DNA of 60,071 nt from Zygnema cylindricum (Eukaryota > Streptophyta > Zygnematophyceae > Zygnematales > Zygnemataceae), in the NCBI GenBank assembly GCA_037447655.1, contig JBBHKE010002255.1:1-60071 (forward strand). Reading direction: 5' to 3'. Under the pieces are notes generated by a model. It saw nothing but the letters and a program-made list of their open reading frames with translations, was not told the DNA's origin and made no database searches. Shown one piece after another: positions 33,963-46,913 of the stretch. The first letter of the stretch is position 1, and every line of letters starts with the position of its first letter. The translations under genes were made by a program, and so were the position numbers.

Positions 33963-35602
33963 AATCACATGAATAATTTCATGAGTAAGTAGTGAACCTT
34001 TGCCTTCTCGGTTTCTACCTTTTCGGCACACTCTAACTCCATTAATAGTATAGCCAGCTCATTGCAGAAATCAAACATCTTCTCTCCTTTGTGAAAGTAT
34101 CTATTGATCCTTTGATCTGCTAGCTTTGTTTCCTGAATAGTACCGCTTCGATACATCTCTATAAGACTATCCTATAGATCGGATGCCCTTTCCACCTGCA
34201 AATGAGGACGTGCGAGTCCTTGTGTGAGATGACGGAGAACAAAATGCTTGGCTGCCATGTTGTTGTAGTCCCAATTATCAATGTCATTCTCCTCATTCCT
34301 CGGAATAGGAGACATGAAAGCAGATCCGATTGGTATAGGTGTGGTTTTCTCTTTTTCTTTCCCCTTTTCCATCACGATGGTTTCTCCGTCTTTTAAGTCC
34401 TCTGATGACGGTGGATTATATTTCCTACCAAATCTGCTTCCTCCAAACCCTGGAGGAATAGTAGGATTGTATGGGCGCTTTACTCGCCCACTCACTATTC
34501 CCCAAAATCTTTTCGCACATACGGCTCCCATCATCATACTCTCCCTATAGATGAACCCAATCCCATTGAATATGGGCACCCTAGAGGGTGGGCCTATAAC
34601 CTGCAACTCAGAGACCTCCATTGGTACTCAGAGTAGGCAGCTTGCTAGAAGCCTCTAAGATAACCTCAGTAGTTCAAGCTTTGTCTAAATATTGCTGGCA
34701 CCTTGACACAATACAGACTGACCAATTTGCACCCCTTGGAAGAGCTGACTCCCTTGAGTCTGCCACAAAAAGAATCATTGAATTTGCTCCCCTGAGCAGT
34801 TAATTATCAATGGTCGAAGATTACCTTTTATACAGAAGCACTCTGGGAAGAGGCTGCTACCCTAATATTTTCTAAGTCCTGAACTCCTCCTATTATCTCT
34901 CTTCTACTGAAGTACGGAGCGAATTAATTAAGTGTACAGTATAGAAAGGTACCTGGCCAGGAGTACCTTTTGTATGGCCAGTGTACGACATGGCCAAAAA
35001 GGTGACGCCTGCCATTTCCGGGTTCGCCATGGTATGTTCGGAGATGCCGCTATCGAATGTGATGTTGCCACTTGTCACCGGCGTGGCTGGGCCGCAAACT
35101 GCCAAAACGTCCATTCCGCGATGTCGACTTCTTTCTCTATCGTCCGATTGATATCGGCCTTAGTTTATAGCCGTTAAAATAAAATCAGTACTTTTAAATG
35201 TGATTCTATCTAATTATATCTATGTGATTGTGGTCAGTTTGTCAGTTAAATAAACTTTCCTATTTGTACATCTTTAAGTTGCTATCGTACCCTATATACC
35301 TCGATAGAGGTGCTAGGCTGCTAGGCTACATGGTAACGACGCTGGTCTATTCAGACGGACGGTAGGTACCAGGATCGAATCCTGGGTCCGTTAACCTTTT
35401 TGGTATGTTTAACAAAGGACTGCCTTCTGATTCTAAGAGGAGCATAGGCAACCATGGCTCTAGCTTCTTCTTCGCCTCTAGTGACTACGACAAGTATGGG
35501 TTTAGAGAGAGAAGTTAGAAGCAGGCCGCCTATGTTTTTCCTTCTTCATTTTAGATTACTTAAAAAACCTTGAAAATACATAAGAAAACCTTTTAATTTC
35601 AA
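33963..35602 (-). mobile_element. Copia-type fragment: LTR, leader and truncated gag
   Basis: In minus-strand order: the LTR starts near 35602 (TGAAATTAAAAGG), and the LTR/leader matches 27224-28260 at moderate identity. A gag frame then starts with ATG at 34621 (MEVSELQVIG). The gag part contains DNWDYNNMAAKHFVLRHL and FHKGEKMFDFCNELAILLM, like copia nucleocapsid/UBN2-type proteins. A TAG at about 34171 interrupts it, and it stops near 33963. No protease, integrase or reverse transcriptase is present. It is an inactive 5' fragment, in opposite orientation to the copy at 27.1-28.3 kb. Confidence 0.72.
35311..35405 (+). other. tRNA-like Pol III-type module in second copia LTR (antisense)
   Basis: An A-box-like GGCTACATGGTAACG lies about 50 bases before the B-box-like GGATCGAATCC (35372-35382), which closes a CCAGG/CCTGG hairpin like a T arm. 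An outer stem pairs ACGGAC with GTCCGT. TTTTT follows at 35397-35401. It is antisense to the LTR, as in the other copy. Confidence 0.5.
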
Positions 35603-37623
35603 CGATTAACACTAATTTTGATTCACGATGAAGTGGTAAGCGGTAGTATTGTGATGTATTTGTTTTTATAACTTCCAATTTCATATGTTCAGACTTACCT
35701 AGAGTTTCTTTTGCTTGAATTGAAGTCCATAGAAATTTTTATCCTTCGCCTTAAATAGGCGTCAACAATTTCACATGTCAATCATGCTCCGTACCTTGGT
35801 AGTATAATCATCGCCTTTCCGGATATAAATATTCCTATATCCTTCGAAATCTTTTATGATAGAAAGCGTGAAAGCCCCCTTTTAAAAATCACTTGCCATC
35901 AACCGTATTTAAATTTTAATATGTCATTCAGTTAATGAAATAAATTGTTGAACTGCTTTTGCGTTCGGTTGGGAGGACAATTACGGGTATATGATTATTT
36001 AATAAATATTTTTAGGGTTTTTAGTAGTGTTGTGTAACGGTGAAAAAAAACTTATCGCGATAACACCGATACTGATAGTTATCGGTTATCAAACGTTCAA
36101 TGGTCCCGATATATCGGTCCGTGACCAACAAATTCCATATCGGCGATAACTTAAAAAATATATAGTACGCACATTATAGTACTATATAATATACAGTATT
36201 TCATTATTTACATTTATAGACGTGGCATGCCACGTATAACAATCTGTTCCGTATCTATTTAATTGATAATTATTACGGACAGCGCAGCACGTAAACGTAG
36301 ACAAATTTAAAACAATACTTCATAGTTATAAAACTATACTACCTAAACGAAAAAATTAAAATACATTGTAAAATTCGAGAATCAAACTTAAAAGAAAAAT
36401 AAAACGAGCAGATGAACAGAGCAGGATGAACCGTCGATGTCCAATTCGTACAAATTTCAACTTTCTTACGAAAACTATTTAGTATTCATCTTTTTCATAC
36501 TTTCAAAAATATTCGTGTAAATTTCACCGTACGGCAATGTAAAAAAATATACGAAAAGCGTAATCTTAGAAAATCCTTAAAAGTCTTAAAAAGTACGGAA
36601 ATTCATAAAAAATGTACGAAATTGTATGAAAGAGTACCCTAAAAAACCTAGTAGTACGGAATATCTACTAAAATATTAAGATACGTACGGCAATGTACCT
36701 TGGAAACCCTAAAAAATCTCGTAAAATAACCCTAAAATGTACGAACATAAACGGACACAATACGTAATTGTAAAAATATTGTAAGGGTACAAAGTAAGGT
36801 ACACATTTTATTTACTTTTCATCATCGGTTGATGCGTACCTTACGTAGTATTCGTTAGTTTATACTGTGCGTAATGTGCGCACGGGATATCTATGGAGTG
36901 AACACATCTGTCAGACTGTCGCCATTTACATCCACCATATTTATTCGTACGGACCGTACAATTATCGCCAATAGCATCGATATCGGTGTTATCGCCGATA
37001 ATAACCGATAAATATCGGTTATTTATCGGCGATAACACCGATTGCGATATATCGTACCAGTTTATCGATTATCGGGTACCCGAAAGAAGGTCCACATCGG
37101 TTAATGGCAAATCCTTACTGATACACAAGACTATATCGTGAATCGTTATTAGACTTATGTACTCTATATCGGCGCCCCAAAATTTTGACATTGATACCCG
37201 AAATACAGTGACTGATTCTATTATATCCGTGACGTTAATTACGGTTCTTGTGAATTAGCGTTAATGGAATTACCGTACTTATTTCATGAATAGTGTGGTG
37301 TATGGAATGTGTTTGCTTGTACAAAACTGTACTTGATTGCCGAAAAACGTACGGAAATTGTCGTTAACTTATGTCAGTTGCACACAGAACTGCGCTTAGA
37401 ATAAGCGTGGAGTTGAGTTTGCGACAAAAGCGTCCGCAAACCCAAATTAGAATTATGGATTAATTACACTAAAAGGTCGCGACGTGGTACGGATTATCAG
37501 ATTTTGTACTTCTACCTATTTTAACGTATATGAAATGACGGCGGATTCTGTAAACCTAAATCAGCGTTATAGTGAAATTACAATTAAACATTTTTTTCAT
37601 AATGGTATTGATACAAAAATTAG
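35603..37623. other. Repeat-derived intergenic DNA with ATCG-rich ends
   Basis: 36025-36160 starts TAGTGTTGTGTAACGG, an hAT-end-like sequence, followed by CGATAACACCGATA and GTTATCGGTTATC. An inverted counterpart lies at 36958-37075 (ATCGCCGATAATAACCGATA). They may be the two arms of one old non-autonomous element, though no target duplication was found. The rest is rich in GTACGGAA-type phrases. No gene was found. Confidence 0.45.
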
Positions 37624-38447
37624 TAGTGTTGGGTATCGAATAAATTCATATCGCGATAATCTCGATATTAAATATATCGAATATCGATCGAGAAGAATCC
37701 TCGATATATCGTACAGAGACCAAAATAAATGATGATATAGTATTTTTTAAATTTAATATTTTTAGTTTTTTTATATAACATGTTATTTTAGCGAAAAAGT
37801 CAAATTGTCTAATACGCCACGTACGCCGTGATTTTCGTTCCGTGACTTAAAGGTAGACGCCGCAAAATGTAACCGACAAAAAAGTACTAGTTCTGTAATT
37901 CTAATGATTTCTTATTTGGGGTATGGTTACACGAGGAGGTCTCTGTAATAGTACGGACAACAAAATTGATGCATTACAGAGGCCTCGGGTACATCACGTA
38001 TCGTTTTTAAACAAGTTTTACATACGTGTTTTGATATGAGTGGTTCCACGTAAGTTGACTATAAAATCTAAAAAATCATCAAATATCTGGAAACCTACCT
38101 TTTTCGTCTGGAAAGTCGTACTTGCGTATGACGTACGTGTACTTCACAAGTGTACCTCATCAATGTACCTCAGAGATCTCCTTCACTCATCTTACTTTCA
38201 GGAAAAAACCGTATTTCTTTCCGGTAAAGATTTTACAGTCACTTTGTCAGAAGTCACGTGACTTTGATGACATGTGAGATTTTTTTTTTTTTTTTTTTTA
38301 AAGCTTCGATATATTGACGATACGATGTATCGGCGATATATTATCGATATATCGAGATAATCTAAAATTCGATATATCGACTATCGGGTACTTGAAATTC
38401 GATACATATATATATATATATATCGAATATCGGAAAACGAAACACTA
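37624..38447. mobile_element. hAT-like non-autonomous element, 824 bp
   Basis: Begins TAGTGTTGGGTATCGA and ends CGAAACACTA, giving terminal inverted repeats TAGTGTT/AACACTA. It is flanked by an imperfect 8-bp duplication, AAAATTAG (37616-37623) and CAAATTAG (38448-38455). The first base after the TA pair and the G at position 5 fit hAT ends. The ends are full of CGATAT palindromes. No transposase frame is visible, so it would depend on an autonomous relative. Confidence 0.65.
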
Positions 38448-38455
38448 CAAATTAG

Positions 38456-41400
38456 AATCAATGACACTTATTTATTATTGATACTAATAATTTCTTTTGT
38501 CTAATAACGATTCACGGTGTAGTTTTTTTGATTTTTAGGTGTGGTATTTGGTACACTACGTTCACTTGTGTTGCGTAGCTTTATCGTTTGCTAACGGCCA
38601 CTTGTGATTTTTCACAGATCTTCGAAAACTGGCAGTCTGTACGGCAGATATCACGTTAACGTACTGAACAACCTGGCGGAGATTTCTCGTTAAGACTTTT
38701 GTCGCGTGGCTCATAAACATTGTCACGTCACTCTGGTGCTGCTCGAGATTGAAGGCCCAGGGGATACAGATGTCGCCAAAACATAAGAGCAAATGTCCAT
38801 TTGTAACGGAGAGCTCTCCGTTAAGCTTGTCGTGTATGATAATGAGAGCGGAGACGAAAAATTATCCCTCAATTTGGAGGACTTCAGACAAAGCAGACGA
38901 TGACACGTGTATATGTATATGTGTCAACTTGGCAACGGTGAAAGTTTCGGAAAGTGAAAAAAATAACGTGAAAAGTTTTATAACATAATGTTCAATTTTT
39001 TTTAAGTCTTCGCCACAATCCACAGCCGTACGTTCGCGAGGAGGTTCTTTGTTCGACGTTGTTTTGTCATTATCCGGTGAAATCTTTCTTTTTTTCCCGG
39101 GATCGTGCAATGTGACGACGTCAAGTATTTGGGCGCCGCAACCGACAAAAATTCTGGACGCCTTCCAAGTGGTCGATTTTTTAGGTAAATTTCCTAACGA
39201 AGAACGGAAGAAGTGAGGCGTTATTTTTTGTTCGGGAGGGAAAGTGCTTCGCCGATCCGTTGGCTTTTTACGAAGGCCCCGCGTTACAGGGGACAAATGA
39301 GCTACAGTACTTTCCGCAAAATGCGCGGGACGGTTTGGCCATATTTGTACACGTGTAGGTTAAGTGGAAAAAAATAAAATGTTGCAATAATATTGCCCAA
39401 AAAGAATTTGCAAACTTTTTTACCACCCGAAGCAAGCAAACTGGTTCGCCAAAATCTGGGAATTGACTTTTTTAAGTAAACGACACGCGTAAAATAGCCC
39501 AAAAAAAAATTCGTACGTCGTTTTGTCCTCCCCAGACTTCTGTATATATTTTTGTTAGCAACTTCCACGCTGCCATTTCATTGGTCTAATTATAGATCTC
39601 GCTCGTGCCATGAACCCTAATACCGGGTGAAAGTGCCAAAATATTGAAATAACCTATTGTCACCCAAAAATTGGCCAATAGGCGCCAGTCTGACGTACGG
39701 TAGTCCGACATCACACCAAGAAAAAACGCCGAAGTTTCCTATCTCCTTCGTCGGATACGGATTACAGACGTGCGTGTTTTTTCTTTAAACGACAGAGATA
39801 CGTACACACCTTGTCACCCAAATATTTTCCACTCGATTTGCCGTACGTGGTCGGTTTCTGGCTTCTGGTGAAAGGCGACCTGTAAATTTTTGTCCGCTTC
39901 TGCCAAAAAAATTTACTGTTAAGTTCACGAAATCGGCTCCACCCGTTTCAATGATACCCACTTGTTATTTAGACCCCACGCTGTCACCTAAATACACCCA
40001 TCGCTATAACTTTTAAAATATAACTCCAAATAGCGTGATTCTTTCGCGGACGTCTACCAAATTTAGTTCTCTATAATCATAATACCTGAATACCCCTTTA
40101 TAAACAAGTTCGATCAGCTATTAGTGTTACAGCGACCATCCGATCGTTTGAATCTGATGGTGTAAATAAATTTTTTTGGTCTAATTATTTTAATTGGTCC
40201 AATTTTTGGTCCGAAGGTTTTAATTGGTTCGAATAGGTCCGAATACAATATGGGTCTTAAGGTCATATTGTATGTTTTACATACAATAAGCATATTGTAT
40301 GGGCCTACTTTCACCTACTTTTGAACTATGTTATCAACACTGATAACGATTAGCGGTGTATTGTAGTTCGGTCTCAATTTTCAAATAAACACTTTTTTGG
40401 TCAAACAACAGCGCAGCAAGTAGCCGTCCGATTTAGAGCTAGTGATTTTCGGACGGCCATGAACAGTAACAGTCTGGCTGTCTCAATGACGCGAGCCCCT
40501 TGACTCAATATTTAATTTTTAAATATTAGGGTTACTCGCAATTTTAGGCACACTGAATTTTTTTGTTTTCCGTACTGATGATGAACGTATTGTAACGCCG
40601 AAGACAAGTAAATAAGTGGACGGATGTCAAAGTTTGGACGGTGTGAGCCATAGTTGTTCATGGCGATTAGTGCGAACGTACCGTACGCGACGAATTATAC
40701 GTAACAAATGCATTGAACCTTTTTATCTAATTGCAAAAAATCGTTAATGAATTTCCTTCCGTTCTATTCCGTACATAAAAAAACAAAAAACTAGTACATA
40801 TAACGCAGTTTGCAAGTTTTTCCCGTTAAATGAGCGGTAAAACAATAAACTCTTTATATTTTTATCACACGTATCGGAACTTCTTCACCAACTGGTAGTC
40901 CAGACGTTCACCTTAGGGTACTCTACGCACTTGATGTACCCCGGATAGTATGCCACGAAGGTAAAATTTTATGAAATTTCGTCTGTCCGAGCCTATCTAA
41001 CAGACAGACAGGATATGGGGAAGAGACAGACAGGGAGGAGGGTAGGATATGGGGAAGCGGCTTCCTCGCGGTTCCGTTTTCAATGTTCCATGGCGTCTTC
41101 TTTCAAAAAAAAAATGAAGAAGACGCCCGTACAAATTTCAAACTGAACGCGCGAAATTATTGTGACGTTCAACGTCTCTTTTCGAAAATGTCCGTACATT
41201 TTCGATTATATAACGTACAACTTCCGTGGTATATCTGTTCAGTTCACTGAACAAAAATACCAATAAGTACGACGCATATTTTCGGTTTTATTCCGTACAT
41301 ATCCGTAAAAAAATGTACAGTTACTGTAATTTGTTTACAGGTTCCGTAAATTTGCAGTTGCAGTTTACAGCATTCGTTTTTGTACGATTTTTTCAAAAGT

Positions 41401-44066
41401 CACGAATTATACGTTTCAATCGGGAAAAATGAAAAAATCGCGCGATTTGAACAACTATGGTGTGAACAGGGCGTTATTTTCCAGAATTTAGTTCTACCAC
41501 ACTAGTTAATGTCCGTACCTTGCCAGACTGTCACGAAGCTTCTGAGGTCTGAGCTTCTCTCGCGACGTACTTTGAGCCGCGCGTCGTACTTCACGGACAA
41601 AAAATTGTCGGCTAGTTAGCAAAGTGGACTTATCCGGCGACAAAACTTTGACCCCGCCCACTCCTTAACCTGTACCCGAGTGTCAGATATTTTTAAATAC
41701 GGACAAAAAAATCTTCAGTGCGCATAATTAAGCCACGTGTGCGCCCAACACCAGAAGGTTTTCTTTTAGAAAGCTTTGTTAGCGTTCTTTCAGTTTCCTG
41801 GTGATTACGCGACCGTCCGTTGACCACATTGACTTGCCAGTCAAACCACCGACTAAACGGTAATGCAGAAGACGACAAAATCCTCGCCGAACTCTGTGTA
41901 CTTTTCTTAACTTAGGAACGGTTTCACCTGAAAAAAAAGGGGAGAAAAAAGAATGAAGGACAAGAAAAAGAAAATGATGGACACCTGTACGATGGTGGAC
42001 TCTCAACTCCGAATATCCGATTTTAGCAGCTATAGGACACGCGTAACCGTCCAAACTCCAAAACGAACAAATATATTAGCGTTCACATATAACCGTTTGC
42101 TTCGACGAAATCGATTTGCTAAATTCCGTACACTTGTCCTTCGCCAGTCCCGATACCATAGTACCCGACAACTCTAATTCGGTTGCGATTCGCGACTTTT
42201 TGGACCGAAATTTATAAAATAATGGTATTAAATAATAAAAACTATTTGAAGGGACGGGACTGGAGCTTTGCCATGATTCCCGTCGCCAGATTATATTGCG
42301 GGAGGTGGGCATTGGCGGCGCCTATCATCATCTGTCCTTTTAGGGTTGACAATACCCCCATTTTAACCACAAACGTCCCTAAAGTGGATGAAGGAAGTTT
42401 GTAACCGTTTCATTGTTCTCTTCGCTTTACAAGCGTATTTTCCCCAATTGAAGACCTAAACCAAGTTCCACCTTTTCTATCTCTCTTATAATTGTCAACA
42501 ACATAAAAACAAAGTTTTTTATTTATTTTTGTACAAGCGTCGTAACTTGTAAGTGATGACATGTTCACCACTATACGTTCATATTCGATGGCAAGGGATG
42601 GAAGGGAATGGAAAACAACACACAATTTGGTATGAGACGAAGTTGTTGCTATTGGAGTTCAAGCAACTTACATAGTCAAGCTCGAGATTTCCTACATTTC
42701 AACCTTACCGTCGGTCGAGAGGCATTCACAACCCTTCTTTTCTTTGTTTACACAATTGTGGTTGGGCCCTTTGCTATATAGTTTCATAGATATGATACCC
42801 ATGTCTGGTCATGCTGGGCATTACATTCCCGGGTCATAGCTCGACATTGGACAACTTCTAAAGAAAATGTCATGCGCTCCAAGACCCAGGAGAGCATTTT
42901 GGCCCACTGGCAATGTAGATTATTACGTCTCCAAACAAGCTTTTTTCACTACTTTTTCTGTGAATGTGGTCGATCAATGTGTGAATTTAAAGGAAGGGAA
43001 GCTTGCCACTAACCCTCCGTGGTGCTTTTCAATGTCAACACGTACTTGGTGAACTCCAACAACCTCAGTGCTCAAGCCCGGACTCTTGAGAGACAAAGTG
43101 CCGTACTAGATGGCAAGGGTGGCCTTCCTTGTTAAAATCATGGACGTTACACATTCGAAAGCTTCTGATTACACTGCCATAAGTTATTCCACGAGAGTTT
43201 GTAATGGTGACCGCTTCAAAGGAAGTATGTCCAACAGCGTTTTTGGAATTCACAAATTGGAAAGTATGAATAAAATGAGCAGTTTTGGCTCTTAGAACCC
43301 TTTAAACCACCGTAACACTCCCAAAATTGCAAAAACAAACTGTTTCAAACTGTGATTTGCAAGCTCTCTTAAAATCAACCTCAAATGGTACAGATCTGGT
43401 ATTTCTCATTTTAGTTTTGATGCTTTTTCATGGAAGTCATATGAATACCCAATGTAACAAAATTAAACGATTTCTTCACCACACAAGAGCAGGCAATCAA
43501 AATTACGTTTGTGAAAGAGAATGAATTTAACAAAAGCAGAGTAAATACCTTTAACCAAAATTTTACTTCTGCCACGCGAGTACAAGAAGTTTTTGCCAAC
43601 CTCATGCAATCCAATAAAAAAAGTTAAACAACAAACACAAGAACTAACATCATTCCAGTACTCCGACAAAAAAATATCGTGAAGGAAATTCATCAAAAAT
43701 AAATAAGACAGCACCTGTACACATTTTGGAGCTAGAAAACTGCAGATAATGACAAAGACACAAAGAGGTAAAAAAGACACTCCTAACCTGAATCCGAACC
43801 TGAACTTGAACCTGGGCAAGGCAAAAGTTATGAGAAACACGACAATATGACAGATTTTACCGTCCCCCTAAAGTATTATTGGATGGCGATATCGCGAAGA
43901 ATCTTGGCTGTGATGAACTGAACAAAAGCGAAACATCTCCCTAAACTACACTCTAAATTCTAAAAGACCAAACACTCAGGACATCTCCAAGTTGCTTAAA
44001 CTAAGTTACCAAGAAGATTGCCGAGGAGATGACAAAACTCCCAAGTTTCAAAAGTCAACTACATAC
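38456..44066. other. Long intergenic stretch without a recognised gene
   Basis: It contains short dispersed repeat pieces: CTAATAACGATTCACGGTGTAG at 38511, GATAACGATTAGCGGTGTA at 40338, and a small duplication of GGATATGGGGAAG near 41011 and 41046. Open frames up to about 144 codons occur but carry no recognisable domain and no splice continuity. The final few hundred bases probably include the 3' UTR of the TRM gene. Confidence 0.45.
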
Positions 44067-46913
44067 TTAATTTGAACCTAAGCTTATCTGACTTGCGAGA
44101 GGCTCCCTGAATCTTAAGTGCTCTTCTGCTGCTGTGAATTCCAGAACCATCTCCTCTAAAAGGTCTTGCATTATCATTCCTTCAAGCTCAAAAACAACCT
44201 CAGCTCGTTCCTCCCCAATCTCCACCCACTTTTCCAAGCCCCTCGTCATGTCACGACGAGCCGCATCATCGAGAATATCGTAAACTTCATCCGAAGTCGG
44301 TACCGGCCAATCATGTACTTCCAGCCACACCTCCTGCAGAAGCTCTTTTCCTACCGGGCGAGGCCTGATTGTCGGTTTCTCCCTTGTTATCCAAGGAGGT
44401 AATTTCACAAACGGTGCCAAACGCCTTCCGAGTGCTTCATTGACGGCGTCAAAGAGAAGCATTCTTTGCCTTCTCTCTTCGTTTCGTCTCACGACATCCA
44501 TTGTAGGTCTTCCAGTGTTTCCTCCCAAGGCTATTCCCAACTCTAACTCCTCAAACACAGCTGGATTCATAGGAAGCTGAGTTGAATGCCAAGGAGGCAA
44601 TCTCTCAGCTCCAAATCCTGACACAACAAGAATGTGTCTCACATACTCCAAATCCTGCTCCATTCCCTCGACCTCTCCAATGAAATCTAGGGAAACGAAC
44701 TCCAGTGATTCTACAGAGTCATAAGGGCTGGCGACCTTAGATTGTGACTTTGTCAGACTCATGTCATTCCCGCCGGAATCCTGGAGGTGCCTTTGGAAAT
44801 CCAACATGCAATCCTCTTCCCTTGGTCTTCCCTCGGAGTGGAGACCACTCAGTACAGCCGGACTGCCTGGAATGAGCATATTGGACAAATAAGTCAGTGT
44901 ACTGAAAGTTTCCTGACAAACTTTACAAGGAAAAACTCAGTCGTCATGAAGAAATTAATGGCTTACAAAACTTTAAAAAAAGACGGTCATAAATTATACT
45001 GTGAATCAATTCACTTAGCGAAACTGTCTCCAAAGTAATTGCAACAGTTCATAAAAGCAAATGGAACTTTTCTCTGCAATCTTTTCATTTTTTTTTTTTA
45101 TTCCATTCCCGAAAATTGTGAATAGCGTCAGGACCATCATAACGCCTAAGAAATAAGATTTTCAACAATCAACTTAACACCAGGCGTAGCCCAACAAGCA
45201 TCACATCCTTGAAAACATCCTCTTAAATAAGCTACACGATCACAACAACAATTTCAAATATCAGTGTTCTCTCACCTTCTCCAATGCTGTGTCTTCGCCC
45301 GTCTATACTGTTAGCAGGGGAAATGACGTCATCGGAAAGAACAAGATCAAGTATGGATACAGGGCTGTTCTCTCCTTCATTCCACCTGCTTCCTTCTTTC
45401 CCCTCGGAAACATTCCAGTTCTTCAGACCTGAGCCACATGGAGTACCAATGGCCAGGTGACTTTCCCTTGGCCCTGAGTCTTCATTATGATCTCTCCCCT
45501 GTAAAAACCGGACAATGGGACGTGTCAGAGAAAGGCAATCCAATTAAACAGCCAAAACTGTTACAGGAAAAAAAAGAGCACAATAATCAAAAGGAACACC
45601 CATTCTTTTTGTTTGCAAAGTAAATATCCACATGCGGAGGGAAAAGGCTCAAATCCAGGTAATAACTGCTCCCACAATGCTTGGCAACCAACAGAATGTA
45701 CCAAAATTGACAGAAGACATTCACGAACAATCTGTGCCAGACATATACAGAACTTAAAAATAGAGACTCTCACCTGCGACGACTTTGAAGAATCAGCAGA
45801 AACATGACCAAAGTTATCCCTTGATTGTTCATTCGAAGAAATGTGTTGCCTGTTTACGCAAATCTCACCAGAATGGCTTTCAGACGCATCACTCAAAAGT
45901 CGGCCTTTCCTCTCTGCTTTAGAACCATCTAGAGAGGAACCGTTTCTGGCTCTCATTGCATTTGAGCTTTTCTCTGAATGCCTCGCATCAGTCGACCGAG
46001 AAGCATCTTGACTCTTTTGCTGATTAGAAGTTTTTTCAGCATTGTTATTTGTATTCTTCGACACATTTCGCGAAAACAATTTCTCTCTGCTTGACCGTTT
46101 TGATTCAGAAGATACTCCATCATTTCGTGAAACGGCGAGTCTTTCCCTTCCACTGTCTGACAGTTGAACTCTACTGCGACTGTTTCCTGACGGAGAAGGC
46201 GATCTCATCTCTTGTCTTCCTGATTTAACGCTAACAGAAACCTTTTTGGAGGCGGACAACCTAGATACAGCATCAGAATCTACTGATGATACTCCTTTAT
46301 GAGTACCTGTCCCGAGATAAGCAGGACTGTTTCCAGAGTTATTTTTTGCAGGTTTATCTAATAAAGAGCTTTCAGTCACAGTGACACGCCGCCTTCCAGA
46401 AGCGTCCCATTCTGGCTTCCCAACTTTGTGTTCCATACCCTTAGACTTCTCAGGGACAGAATTTCTCTGTTGCCTACCGTTAGGTAGCAACTTTGACGGA
46501 GGTGATGACTCCGTTTTACTGCCGGCCATTACACCAGACAGAGAGATTTGCTCCTGTCCGTCCTTGGAATGGTGACTATGACTGTCTGTCATTCCATTTG
46601 CAGAGGAATGTGAAGGTTTAGAATGGACAGGAGTGCTTCCTTTTGACTTCGCAAGGAATGCTTGAGTAGGAGCAAAAAGCCTGCTATGCAAATTCTGCAA
46701 AGAACGGGATCCTTTAGAAGTAAAGGTTTGTGTCGCATTCTCATTTTCTACCACCTGCTCTACAACTGACTCCGTATTGACAAAAGTCGCGCTACTGCTT
46801 TTGGCTCCTTGAAAACCTAAAGCACTCATGTAAGCTGATGCCTTAGTCAAAACGCCAATGTTTTGAAGAGACTCTACAGAAATTGCACCGTTAATATCAG
46901 GATCTCCTGCCAT
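44067..46913 (-). CDS. TRM (TON1-recruiting-motif) family protein with DUF4378
   Basis: Exons in transcription order are 46913-45774, 45498-45276 and 44866-44067, joined in phase to 720 aa. TRM proteins bind cortical microtubules and recruit the TON1/PP2A (TTP) complex that sets cell-division plane and cell shape. The first 380 residues are Ser/Lys/Arg-rich and disordered. SPVSILD at residues 425-431 matches the SPVSVLD motif of the family. From about residue 525 the DUF4378 domain is clear: LEYVRHILVVSGF, MLLFDAVNEALGR, LLQEVWLEVHDW, DILDDAARRDM and EVVFELEGMIMQDLLEEMV. A candidate acceptor sits just upstream of the chosen ATG, so a 5' UTR intron or an extra N-terminal exon is possible. Which TRM subgroup it belongs to cannot be told. 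Confidence 0.85.

Noticed and set aside
35311-35405. A genuine tRNA gene
   Set aside because: The T-arm-like hairpin and B-box-like motif are good, but there is no proper acceptor stem or anticodon arm; the outer stem pairs locally instead.
38862-39296. 144-codon minus-strand frame
   Set aside because: Basic, without any motif I recognise and without splice context; could be a transposon remnant but nothing supports a specific call.
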